Origin: an uncultured Acetatifactor sp.
GTDB taxonomy: Bacteria; Bacillota; Clostridia; Lachnospirales; Lachnospiraceae
DNA length: 39,427 bases
Assembly: GCA_910577185.1 (NCBI GenBank)
Contig: CAJTLR010000020.1
Coordinates: 15,922 to 55,348, forward strand
Direction: 5' to 3'
The position numbers and the translations under genes were made by a program. Positions 6,787 to 14,860 of the stretch are shown here, piece by piece (the first letter of the stretch is position 1; each line of letters begins with the position of its first letter). A model generated the notes under the pieces. That model was not told the origin of the DNA. It saw only the letters and a program-made list of their open reading frames with translations, and ran no database searches.

Positions 6787-8905
6787 GGTGCACCTCCGGA
6801 ACAAATGTTCTGGTTGCCGGTTCCTCCTCGAAGGCTGCCCTGGCCTCGTTCTCGGCCTCCCTGCAGAAGGCTTCCTGGGACGCAAAGGGCTGCCTGCCTC
6901 TCTTCGTCACCTTTTCATAGTTTCCGTCCCCCTGGAGCACGGAGGCCTTCACATTGTCATTCAGCTGGGTCTGCAGAATATGCAGCAGCCTCTCCTTCAG
7001 CTCCGGTCTGTCCACCGGGAACATAATCTCCACCCGGCGCTCCAGGTTTCTGGGCATCCAGTCTGCGCTGCCGCAGTAAATCTCATAATGTTCGTCATTT
7101 TCAAAATAGAAGATCCGGCTGTGTTCCAGGAAATCCCCCACAATGGAACGGACCGTGATATTTTCGCTCACCCCGGGAATCCCCGTCTTCAGACAGCAGA
7201 TCCCCCTGACAATCAGGTCAATTTTCACCCCTGCCGCCGAAGCCTCATACAGGGAGGCAATGATATCCTGGTCGCACAGGGCATTCATTTTGGCAATAAT
7301 CCGGGCCGGCCTTCCATCCAGGGCAAATTGCTTTTCCCTGGCGATAAGATGCCGGAACCTGTCCTTCAGCCACAGCGGCGCCAGCGTCAGTTTGTTCCAC
7401 ACACGGGGCTCAGAATAACCCGAAAGCATGTTGAATACGGCGGTGGCGTCCTGGCCTATGTCCTCCGAGCAGGTCAGAAGCCCAATATCAGTGTAAAGCT
7501 TTGCCGTGGCGTCATTGTAATTTCCCGTGCCCAGATGTACATACCGCCTGATGCCGTCCTCTTCCCTGCGCACTACCAGCGTAATCTTACTGTGGGTTTT
7601 CAGGCCTACCAGACCGTAAATCACATGGCAGCCCGCTTTTTCCAGCATTCTGGCCCATACAATATTATTTTCCTCGTCAAAGCGGGCCTTCAGCTCCACC
7701 AGCACCGTCACCTGCTTGCCGTTCTCTGCCGCCTGGGCCAGCGCCGCAATGATAGGGGAATTGCCGCTGACCCGGTAGAGGGTCTGCTTGATGGCCAGAA
7801 CCTCCGGATCCTTTGCCGCCTGCCGGATAAAGTCCACCACCGGGGCAAAGGTCTGGTAAGGATGGTGCAGCAGAATATCTCCTTTGAGGATTTCGTCAAA
7901 AATATGGCAGCCGGGCGGCAGCTGTGGCACCGGCTGGGGCGTATACCCGGGCGCCTTCAGATGCCCGAAGCCCTCCATGCCGTAAATCTTCATCAGCACC
8001 GTCAAATCCAGCGGCCCCTCAATGGCATAAATATTCTGGGGTTCTATACGCAGCTCCTCCTTCAGGATCTTCAGAAGCCGCTTGTCGCAGTGGGAAGCCA
8101 CTTCCAGCCGGATGGCCTCCCCCCACTGACGTTTCTTCAGCTGCTTTTCTATCTCCTTCAGAAGGTCGGCCGCCTCGTCCTCCTCTATGGTCAGGTCCGC
8201 ATTGCGCATGATTCGGAAGGGATACGCGCACACAATGTCATAATTCAAAAAGAGCTTGTCGATATTCCGTTCAATAATTTCTTCCAGAAGGATAATTTTC
8301 CGCGTGTTCTGTCCTGCGGGCAGCTCCACCACACGGCTCAGCACGCTGGGTACCTGCACCATGGCAAATTCCAGTTCCTCCCCGATATCCTTTTTCCGCA
8401 CCAGGGCCGCAATGTTTAAGGTCTTATTGCGGATCAGGGGAAACGGCCGGGAAGAGTCCACCGCCATGGGGGTCAGCACCGGATACACATTTTCCTCAAA
8501 ATATTTGTCCACAAACGCGGCTTCCTTCTTTGACAGCTCCTCATGACAGCCTATGATCTGCAGCCCGTTCAGTTTCAGCCTCGGCACAAGGGAGCGGTTG
8601 TAAGTGGAATACTGCAGCTCCACCACCTCATGTATGGCGACGTCCAGATGGGCAAGCTGCTCCTTGGGCGTCATGCCCGCAATATCCGGCTTCTGGTATT
8701 TTGCGTTTACCATGTCCTTCAGGGAAGCCACACGGATCATAAAAAATTCATCCAGGTTGGAGGCCGTGATGCTCAAAAACTTCAGCCGCTCAAACAAGGG
8801 AATGTTCTTGTCCCTGGCCTCGTTCAGCACTCTGCGGTTGAACAGAATCCAGCTCAGTTCCCGGTTGGTATAATATTTCGCATCATAAAAATCAATTTCA
8901 CCCAT
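6776..8905 (-). CDS. ppk: Polyphosphate kinase 1
   Basis: PPK1 reversibly polymerises the gamma-phosphate of ATP into inorganic polyphosphate. The protein has about 709 aa, the usual PPK1 size. The N-terminal domain shows NRELSWILFNRRVLNEA and ITASNLDEFFMIRVA, and the middle has HHPYQTFAPVVDFI and IKQTLYRVS. The autophosphorylated histidine lies in GLKTHSKITLV, followed by HLGTGNYND. The C-terminal catalytic domain ends with YCGSADWMPRNLERRVE. GAGGG five bases upstream favours the ATG at 8905; the ATG at 8917 would add four residues. The gene starts just after the ppx stop and ends inside the maf start. Having ppx directly upstream puts polyphosphate synthesis and breakdown on one transcript. 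Confidence 0.97.
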   Translation of the reverse strand: MGEIDFYDAKYYTNRELSWILFNRRVLNEARDKNIPLFERLKFLSITASNLDEFFMIRVASLKDMVNAKYQKPDIAGMTPKEQLAHLDVAIHEVVELQYSTYNRSLVPRLKLNGLQIIGCHEELSKKEAAFVDKYFEENVYPVLTPMAVDSSRPFPLIRNKTLNIAALVRKKDIGEELEFAMVQVPSVLSRVVELPAGQNTRKIILLEEIIERNIDKLFLNYDIVCAYPFRIMRNADLTIEEDEAADLLKEIEKQLKKRQWGEAIRLEVASHCDKRLLKILKEELRIEPQNIYAIEGPLDLTVLMKIYGMEGFGHLKAPGYTPQPVPQLPPGCHIFDEILKGDILLHHPYQTFAPVVDFIRQAAKDPEVLAIKQTLYRVSGNSPIIAALAQAAENGKQVTVLVELKARFDEENNIVWARMLEKAGCHVIYGLVGLKTHSKITLVVRREEDGIRRYVHLGTGNYNDATAKLYTDIGLLTCSEDIGQDATAVFNMLSGYSEPRVWNKLTLAPLWLKDRFRHLIAREKQFALDGRPARIIAKMNALCDQDIIASLYEASAAGVKIDLIVRGICCLKTGIPGVSENITVRSIVGDFLEHSRIFYFENDEHYEIYCGSADWMPRNLERRVEIMFPVDRPELKERLLHILQTQLNDNVKASVLQGDGNYEKVTKRGRQPFASQEAFCREAENEARAAFEEEPATRTFVPEVHHEA

Positions 8906-8923
8906 AACTACCCTCATTTCCCC

Positions 8924-10462
8924 CTAAAATTTTTTTCTCTGCTTCAGCACAGGCTCCACACTGAATACTTCCTGGAAGAAGTCACTGTTTGACTCAAAAA
9001 AGCCCCTCTCCAGGGTCAGGTCCTCCTGGGTGTCCACCGTCAGGATCAGCTGGTTTTCTTTCAGGGATGCCTTCAGGCTTTTCAGCTTCTGTTTGTGGCT
9101 TCTGTCCAGACTGTTGGCCAGACGCAGGATAGCCGTCAGCTTTGCCACCACCAGGAAGGATTCCCGGCTCATGCTGCCCATGCCCTGCCCGTCATAGACA
9201 AATCTGCTGTGGTTAAAACGGACCACATTTGCCACAATCTCCCTCTCCTTGTCGGAAAGCCCGATAATCTCCGTGGCCATGACAATCTGGAAGGAAGTCT
9301 CCCCGATATTGACCATGCTGATGTATTTTCCGCAGTCATGAAGGATTACCGCCAGGCGCAGGTAGAGACGCTCCCGCTTTCCCAGCCCGTGCACTCTCTT
9401 CATACTGTCAAAAATGGCAGTGGTAAAATTTTCCAGGGCCTCGGAACGTTTCCGGCTGCCCATGTACCGTTTGCTGGTGTTCATGGCGCAGGCGATAATA
9501 TCTTCGTCAAAATCATGCTCGCCCCCGAACATCCTGATTTTCTCCGCATATTCATAGGCAATGCCGTCACAGAGCGTCACCCCCGGCACCCAGATGCGCT
9601 GTATTCCCAGCAGCTCCGCAATATATTTGATCAGGACCGCGCTGATAAACACCAGGCCGATCCGCTCTTCCGGAATTGCCATGGCCCTGGCAATCTGAAC
9701 CGGATTGTGGCTGTGCAGCACCTCGAAAAGTTTGTCAAAATCCGAAGTCTCCAGATATTCCTTGCCCCCGGCCGCTTCCCTCTTGCGCACCGCCCAGGGG
9801 GAGAGATAGTCGTCCACCACAATCAGATTTCTGATCTCCTTGTCCTTCACATAAAGTCTCTTATAGGTGTCCAGTCTGGCCATGGCCATCTCGTTGATCA
9901 GTTCCTCCTTCTGGGAACCTTTCACGGCGAAGCGGTTCAGATAATCCTGGAGACGCAGGACTCCCAGACGCAGGTTCTGGGTGGAAACCAGTGTGTCATT
10001 GTCAAAAAGGGACAGCTGGATGCTGCCGCCCCCGATGTCCAGTATGGCGGTTTTCTCTTCGATAATCTTCCGGAAGGTTTCTCCCTTGGAGGCTACAGAC
10101 TTGTAGTCCAGAAAACGCTGTTCCGAATTCCCCAGGGTCTCCACGATAATGCCGGTCCGCTGGGCAATCTGGTCCTGCACAATGGTGGTATTTTCCGTCT
10201 CCCTGATGGCGCTGGTTCCGTAAGCCTTGTATTCCTTCACTTTGTAGGTTCTCATGATATCCGAAAAATCCTTCAGCGTCCGGCACAGCTCGTCCATCTT
10301 CTCGTTGCTGATCTTCCCCCTGGCATAGGTGTCCGAGCCCAGGTCCAGCCGCCTGCTGACACAGTCAATCTCCCGCATATTGTCTTTGCCTGAAAATTCG
10401 AATATTTTGATGGTAAGCTCATAGCTGCCCACGTCTATGGCGGCAAAGGTTCTGATGTTCAT
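8924..10462 (-). CDS. ppx: Exopolyphosphatase / guanosine pentaphosphatase with HD domain
   Basis: A Ppx/GppA-family phosphatase of 512 aa, releasing phosphate from polyphosphate ends and possibly acting on pppGpp. The actin-like N-terminal half shows FAAIDVGSYELTIKIFE, AYGTSAIRETEN, the catalytic-Glu region GNSEQRFLDY, and LDIGGGSIQLSLF. The C-terminal part (from about residue 320) is an HD-type domain with LHDCGKYISM and FNHSRFVYD, as in the longer Ppx proteins. The start at 10462 is supported by AAAGGAG. It lies 15 bp after the DUF815 ATPase gene and directly before ppk. Confidence 0.93.
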   Translation of the reverse strand: MNIRTFAAIDVGSYELTIKIFEFSGKDNMREIDCVSRRLDLGSDTYARGKISNEKMDELCRTLKDFSDIMRTYKVKEYKAYGTSAIRETENTTIVQDQIAQRTGIIVETLGNSEQRFLDYKSVASKGETFRKIIEEKTAILDIGGGSIQLSLFDNDTLVSTQNLRLGVLRLQDYLNRFAVKGSQKEELINEMAMARLDTYKRLYVKDKEIRNLIVVDDYLSPWAVRKREAAGGKEYLETSDFDKLFEVLHSHNPVQIARAMAIPEERIGLVFISAVLIKYIAELLGIQRIWVPGVTLCDGIAYEYAEKIRMFGGEHDFDEDIIACAMNTSKRYMGSRKRSEALENFTTAIFDSMKRVHGLGKRERLYLRLAVILHDCGKYISMVNIGETSFQIVMATEIIGLSDKEREIVANVVRFNHSRFVYDGQGMGSMSRESFLVVAKLTAILRLANSLDRSHKQKLKSLKASLKENQLILTVDTQEDLTLERGFFESNSDFFQEVFSVEPVLKQRKKF

Positions 10463-10477
10463 TTGCAGTCTCCTTTC

Positions 10478-11845
10478 TTATTCCGGTTTTGCAGCGCCAC
10501 AGCGCCTTTCCCCATGCAGTTCCGGGCCGCAGCCCCGCAGATAATCGATAAACTGCTGCGCCATTCTGCCTGTCATGCCCCCGTGGGACAACTCCCACTG
10601 GTTTGCCCGGGCCAGAAGTTCCTCCTCCGGCATATCTATGCCGTGCCGCAGGGCCAGGGCCTTCACGATCCCCTGGAACTGCTTTTTGTCCGGGGAGCCG
10701 AAATATATGGTGACGCCGAACCGATGGGCCAGGGAAAGTTTTTCCTGCACCGTGTCGCCGGTGTGCATATCCTGGCGGATTTCCTCCTTGTCCCCGTAAT
10801 TTTCACGGATCAGGTGACGGCGGTTGGACGTGGCGTAAATCAGCACGTTTTCGGGCTTTTTCTCCAGACCGCCCTCGATGACTGCCTTCAGGTACTTGTA
10901 TTCGATTTCAAAATCTTCAAAACTCAGATCATCCATAAAGATGATGAATTTATAATTCCGCCCCTTGATCTGGCTTATGATTTCGTTCAGGTCCTGGAAC
11001 TGATGCTTGTACACCTCTATGACCCGCAGGCCCCTGTCATAATAGGCATTGGCAATGGCCTTGATGCTGGAGGATTTCCCCGTGCCCGCATCGCCGAACA
11101 GCAGACAGTTGTTGGCCGCCCGCCCTGCCAGAAAGGCCTCCGTATTGTCCGTGAGCTTTTTCTTCTGCAGTTCATACCCCACCAGGTCGTCCAGTTTCAC
11201 ATGGGCAATCCGGGGAATGGGCTCCATGCAGACCCTTGCATTTTCGTCCCTTCCTATCCGAAAGCATTTGTGGAGTCCCAGTTTTCCCACGCCGTAATTC
11301 CGGTAAAATTCCGTGAGAATATCCTTCATTTCTTCCGCCGTGGCCGCCCGGCCCAGTTTTTCGGCCAGTCCGCAGATGCACTGGCAGATCCGGGCATTGT
11401 AGACTTCCGCCTCCCCGGTGCCGTTCCGGTACTGCTGTGCAAAAGAAAACTCTTCCACGCCAAGTCGTCCGCAGAGAAACGAAAAATCGTAATCAAAGAA
11501 TTCTTTGAAAATACGCATGTCGTGAAGAACGGCATCATTGATTGTGCCCTGAATCTCTCCCCGCATCTCACAGCCCCTGCTGTACCCGTTCTCATGGGTC
11601 ACCAGCAGATGCGTCAGGTAGCAATGCCATAAATTGCCGTGAAAACCGTAAACGCCTGCCTGGCCAATCAGTTCATGGATACATTCATAAAATGTTTCGG
11701 CCCCGTCTTCCCTGGCCCCGCCGGCGGAATCCGGCTTTTCACTGGCAGTTTTTTCACACTCCCGCACCAGTTTCTCCATCCGGTGTAATGTTCCGGCCCT
11801 GCCGGCCTCAAAATTTCTGTATACAATCAGCTCCCGGCTTCTCAT
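10478..11845 (-). CDS. DUF815-family AAA ATPase
   Basis: A predicted P-loop ATPase of about 455 aa. Walker A is FGDAGTGKSSS, Walker B is FIIFMDDLSFED, and sensor 1 is VLIYATSNRRHL, in the usual DUF815 order, followed by the lid region LAHRFGVTIYFGSPD. The N-terminal 200 residues are not recognised. The start is uncertain: ATG 11845 gives MRSRELIVYRNFE, which resembles family starts, whereas ATG 11857 lies too close to its purine-rich site. The molecular role of the family is not established as far as I know. The gene is 15 bp upstream of ppx and about 110 bp downstream of pheA, so it is probably the first gene of the polyphosphate operon or is read through from pheA. Confidence 0.88.
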   Translation of the reverse strand: MRSRELIVYRNFEAGRAGTLHRMEKLVRECEKTASEKPDSAGGAREDGAETFYECIHELIGQAGVYGFHGNLWHCYLTHLLVTHENGYSRGCEMRGEIQGTINDAVLHDMRIFKEFFDYDFSFLCGRLGVEEFSFAQQYRNGTGEAEVYNARICQCICGLAEKLGRAATAEEMKDILTEFYRNYGVGKLGLHKCFRIGRDENARVCMEPIPRIAHVKLDDLVGYELQKKKLTDNTEAFLAGRAANNCLLFGDAGTGKSSSIKAIANAYYDRGLRVIEVYKHQFQDLNEIISQIKGRNYKFIIFMDDLSFEDFEIEYKYLKAVIEGGLEKKPENVLIYATSNRRHLIRENYGDKEEIRQDMHTGDTVQEKLSLAHRFGVTIYFGSPDKKQFQGIVKALALRHGIDMPEEELLARANQWELSHGGMTGRMAQQFIDYLRGCGPELHGERRCGAAKPE

Positions 11846-11955
11846 TTCTTTCCCCATCTCCCTGTTGATGACTCTGTGTGGGCTTTCCCGTCCCCTGCTG
11901 CCACAAAACTGCCCCGGCACATAAATAGATAAGTGCGGGTGCCTGTGGTCCTGTG

Positions 11956-13080
11956 TTAATAATTTCCCAGTATTTTCATATTCCTGGCCTCTTCCCGCAG
12001 TCCCCTCAGGGCATTTTTCACCGCGCTGTCAGCCAGATTGCCTTCAAAGTCAATAAAGAACCGGTATTCCCAGTTTCTGTCCTCAATGGGGCGGCTCTCT
12101 ATCTTTGTCATATTTAAATGATTATAGATAAAATGGGACAGCATATGGTACAGGGAGCCGCTTTCATGTGGCACCTCAAAGCAGATGCTGACCTTCCCCG
12201 CATCTTTTTTATATATTTTCTGGTTGGTGACAATGATGAACCTGGTGGAATTTGTGCCGGAATGATTGATTTTTTCCTGCAGTACCCGGAGCCCGTATAC
12301 TTTTGCCGCATGTTCACCGGCGATGGCAGCCTGGGTCCTGTCCCCGTCGCCCGCCACCTTCCGGGCGGCAAAGGCATTGTTCTGCATGCTCACCTGATGC
12401 CAGTCATGCAGGGCAAGGTATTTGGAACTCTGCATCAGGGACTGGGGATGGGAATAAACCGTCCTGATGTCCTCCAGTCCGGCTCCCGGCACACCCAGCA
12501 GGCAGTGTTCGATTTTAATGATCTGTTCCCCTACAATATAATTTTCATATTCCTGCAGCAGGTCGTATATTTCACTGACAATACCCGCCGTGGAATTCTC
12601 TATGGGAAGCACCGCGAAATCCGCGCTGCCTTCCTCCAGGGCAATCATGGCGTCCCGGAAGGATTCCACATGAATGCTGTCCACCGCTTCCCCGAAATAC
12701 TGCACCATGGCCGCCTGGGAATAGGCACCCTCCGCCCCCTGGAACACTACCCTGGCATTTTTCGTGTCCAGCCGGTCCACGCCGATGAACGGCAGCTTTC
12801 CCGGATTTCCGCCCTCTGCCAGAATCCGGTACTGGAGCTTTCTGCTCATGGACATAATCTGTTCAAAAAGTTCCTCCACGCAGAAGCTGTTGAATTCGTT
12901 GTGGGTGAGGGATTTGACTTTTGATATTTTCTCCGCTTCCCTCTGTCTGTCAAAAACCTTTTTCCCCACGGCAATCTTGTATTCCGCCACCTGCCGGCTG
13001 ATCTCCATCCGCCGCTCATACAGACTCACAATTTCACTGTCTATGGCGTCAATTTTTTCTCTCAATTCCGTTAATTCCAT
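11956..13080 (-). CDS. pheA: Bifunctional chorismate mutase / prephenate dehydratase
   Basis: The P-protein makes phenylpyruvate from chorismate in phenylalanine synthesis. The 374-aa protein has an AroQ-type chorismate mutase domain (about 1-90, LREKIDAIDSEIVSLYERR, with VAEYKIAVGKKVFDR). A prephenate dehydratase domain follows (about 108-285, FQGAEGAYSQ, LPIENSTAGIV and the catalytic NSTRFIIV). The ACT domain (about 293-374) contains ESRPIEDRNWEYRFF, the ESRP motif that binds phenylalanine for feedback inhibition. It has its own promoter with a TATAAT box at 13162-13167. No T-box or Trp/Phe-rich leader peptide is visible in the short leader. Confidence 0.97.
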   Translation of the reverse strand: MELTELREKIDAIDSEIVSLYERRMEISRQVAEYKIAVGKKVFDRQREAEKISKVKSLTHNEFNSFCVEELFEQIMSMSRKLQYRILAEGGNPGKLPFIGVDRLDTKNARVVFQGAEGAYSQAAMVQYFGEAVDSIHVESFRDAMIALEEGSADFAVLPIENSTAGIVSEIYDLLQEYENYIVGEQIIKIEHCLLGVPGAGLEDIRTVYSHPQSLMQSSKYLALHDWHQVSMQNNAFAARKVAGDGDRTQAAIAGEHAAKVYGLRVLQEKINHSGTNSTRFIIVTNQKIYKKDAGKVSICFEVPHESGSLYHMLSHFIYNHLNMTKIESRPIEDRNWEYRFFIDFEGNLADSAVKNALRGLREEARNMKILGNY

Positions 13081-13161
13081 TCCGCATGGCTCCTTTGTTT
13101 CTCAAAATATAACAGTCCGGACAAGGCGCGGAACCGTTACCCCTGAATACCTTTTTTCTAT

Positions 13162-13171
13162 ATTATACCAA
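13162..13171 (-). promoter_or_regulatory. pheA promoter (extended -10)
   Basis: On the minus strand TGGTATAAT gives a perfect -10 (13162-13167) with the TGn extension. A -35 at ideal spacing is poor (TTGCTA at 15 bases). Transcription would start near 13155, about 75 nt before pheA. Confidence 0.6.
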
Positions 13172-13177
13172 AACAAT

Positions 13178-13260
13178 CTTGATAGCAAGCGAAAAGGGGT
13201 GTAAAATATAATTAATAGTCCGGGCGGGATACCATTTCCCACATCCCTTCCGCTATCAAG
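13178..13260. repeat. Inverted repeat bracketing the DUF5050 promoter
   Basis: CTTGATAGC (13178-13186) and GCTATCAAG (13252-13260) are perfect 9-bp inverted copies, 74 bp centre to centre. A TATAAT (13207-13212) on the plus strand lies between them. The left copy lies just upstream of the pheA -10. The pair could be operator sites or the foot of a long RNA stem. The right copy ends 25 bp before the DUF5050 ATG. Confidence 0.5.
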
Positions 13261-13285
13261 TTAATCTTCGGAGGACAAAACCAAC

Positions 13286-14299
13286 ATGAAAAATTATGCA
13301 AAAATCATATTATCCGTCATTGGCGTGATTCTTCTGGCCGGCCTGGGCACAGTCCTGGTGCTCTCCCAGCGGATTGTCATGAACCCGGACGGCACCGTTG
13401 GCAATACCGCGGGCAACCTGAACAATGAAGGCTTATTCTGCGAATACGACGGCACCGTATATTTTTATAACTCTTTTGACGGGGGCGGGCTTTTTGCCAT
13501 GAATCCGGACGAGAGCAATCTGCGCAGGATCAACAATATGGTGGTAAGGAACATTCTGGCAGGAGGAAAATATCTCTATTATTTCCATACCGGAACTTCC
13601 GCCACAAAGACCAGCTTCGGGGAGGCCCTGGGAATCAAGTCCTTCCAGCGCAGCAAACTGGATGGCAGTAATGCGGAATCCCTGACCAATGACGTGGTTG
13701 TCACCGGACAGCTGGTAAACAATTATCTCTACCTGCTGACCTCCACAAAGGCCGGCCCCTCTTTTTACAAACTGAAAATCGATAATTCCGACCAGGTTGT
13801 CCTGGCAGACTATCAGATCAATCCCGCCTGCGCGGACAATGGGGGCATTTACTATAACGGCACCCAGAATGACCATTACCTGTATGCCCTGGACACTGCC
13901 ACGGACTCTCCCCAGGAAATATGGAAGGGCAATCTGTGGTATCCCGTGCTGGAAGGAGATTATGTGTACTATATGGATCCGGCAAATGACTATCGGTTAT
14001 GCCGTTATTCCAGATCTGAAAATGTGATTGAAGTTCTGACCGAAGACCGGGTAGACTGTTTCAACGTGGGAGGCGGCTATATTTATTACCAGAAAAACGG
14101 TGCCGACGCCCGGCTGAAATGTATGAAAAACGATGGTTCCGAGGCAAAGGATATCGCGGAAGGCAATTACACCCATATCAACATGACTTCCCGGTATGTA
14201 TACTTCCATGCCTTCGGGGATGATGCCACGCTCTATCATTCTGCCCTGGGAAGCGATACCTATGAACTGTTCCAGGCTGCCAGCGATGTCACGGACTGA
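13286..14299 (+). CDS. Membrane-anchored DUF5050-type beta-propeller protein
   Basis: A 337-aa protein with one N-terminal hydrophobic segment (about 7-27, ending GTVLVLSQR) and no lipobox, so probably a signal anchor with an extracellular body. The rest carries repeated short motifs of the DUF5050 kind, such as YFYNSFDGGGLFAMNPDESN, KYLYYFH, GDYVYYMDP, GGYIYYQKN and RYVYFHA. These suggest a beta-propeller built from aromatic YIYY strands. No catalytic residues are evident and the function is unknown. The ATG at 13286 follows CGGAGGAC. It is divergent from pheA with a shared 205-bp promoter region. Confidence 0.85.
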   Translation: MKNYAKIILSVIGVILLAGLGTVLVLSQRIVMNPDGTVGNTAGNLNNEGLFCEYDGTVYFYNSFDGGGLFAMNPDESNLRRINNMVVRNILAGGKYLYYFHTGTSATKTSFGEALGIKSFQRSKLDGSNAESLTNDVVVTGQLVNNYLYLLTSTKAGPSFYKLKIDNSDQVVLADYQINPACADNGGIYYNGTQNDHYLYALDTATDSPQEIWKGNLWYPVLEGDYVYYMDPANDYRLCRYSRSENVIEVLTEDRVDCFNVGGGYIYYQKNGADARLKCMKNDGSEAKDIAEGNYTHINMTSRYVYFHAFGDDATLYHSALGSDTYELFQAASDVTD

Positions 14300-14326
14300 C
14301 CGGGCTGCGGTTCCGTAAATTCAGCT

Positions 14327-14342
14327 GCCATGCAGGCATGGC
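14327..14342 (+). terminator. Possible terminator hairpin after the DUF5050 gene
   Basis: GCCATGC-AG-GCATGGC followed by TATTTTCC. The stem is short and the T-tract is broken, so this is only a weak terminator candidate. Its form (small hairpin followed by TATTTTCCT) resembles the inner half of the nested repeat units at 4910-5098, possibly by chance. Confidence 0.4.
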
Positions 14343-14363
14343 TATTTTCCTCATTGTTCGCGT

Positions 14364-14400
14364 GAATAACCAGGGCAGGCAATTATCGCTCTGGTTATTC
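14364..14400. repeat. Inverted repeat overlapping the end of the ArsR gene
   Basis: GAATAACCAG (14364-14373) and CTGGTTATTC (14391-14400) pair perfectly across 17 bases. The right arm contains the TAA stop of the ArsR-family gene. No T-run follows on either strand, so a mRNA 3'-end stabiliser or a weak bidirectional terminator is more likely than a classic terminator. Confidence 0.5.
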
Positions 14401-14739
14401 TTCGATATGGTCCAGGCCCTGGCTTAATATGGTCACAATGTGGGAGTCTGCCAGGGAATAAAATATGGTTTTGCCGTCCCGGCGGTTTTTCACCAGGTCC
14501 ATCTGTTTCAGTACCCGCAGCTGATGGGAAATCGCGGACTGTGACATTCCCAGTACCATGGCAATATCGTACACGCACATTTCCGTGCTCAGCAGCACAT
14601 AAAGAATTTTCAGGCGGGTGGCATCCCCGAACACCTTAAAAAAATCTGCCAGATCCTGCAGTTCTTCTTCAGGAGGCATTTTCTCGTCTATCAGTTCCAA
14701 TGACTTTTCATCCACGTGGATATATCCGTTTTCTTCCAT
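14395..14739 (-). CDS. ArsR/SmtB-family metal-sensing repressor
   Basis: A 114-aa winged-helix repressor. The DNA-binding part reads FGDATRLKILYVLL, then CVYDIAMVLGMSQSAISHQLRVL, with the wing RRDGKTIFYSL. The last helix contains DSHIVTILSQGLDHIEE, that is D-x-H-x10-H-x2-E. This is the spacing of the alpha-5 zinc site of SmtB (D104, H106, H117, E120), so a zinc or cobalt sensor is likely. The alpha-3 Cys pair of arsenic or cadmium sensors is absent; only one Cys is present in CVYD. The ATG at 14739 follows GGAGGG at good spacing; the longer frame has no such site. No metal transporter adjoins it, so the target must be elsewhere. Confidence 0.9.
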   Translation of the reverse strand: MEENGYIHVDEKSLELIDEKMPPEEELQDLADFFKVFGDATRLKILYVLLSTEMCVYDIAMVLGMSQSAISHQLRVLKQMDLVKNRRDGKTIFYSLADSHIVTILSQGLDHIEE

Positions 14740-14860
14740 GACTGCCCTCCGCTTTTCCCCACTATCCCCATTATATCTTTTTTTGTACCGCCGGACAATC
14801 ATTTCCTTTGTTTTTTTCAAAAACTAAAAATTTCAGCCTTTTGGGAAACATTTTTACTTT

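Noticed and set aside
6455..8419. 654-aa open frame on the plus strand opposite ppk
   Set aside because: It is the antisense shadow of the polyphosphate kinase gene, whose product has clear motifs. The plus-strand frame shows no family motif or ribosome site.
9095..11632. Long plus-strand frames opposite ppx and the DUF815 ATPase gene (9095-10393, 10463-11632)
   Set aside because: Both are antisense to genes with recognised motifs and are a GC-related artefact of codon usage.
13081..13160. T-box or attenuator upstream of pheA
   Set aside because: The leader is only about 75 nt, with no T-box AGGGUGGNACCGCG-like motif, no Phe-rich peptide and no terminator hairpin.
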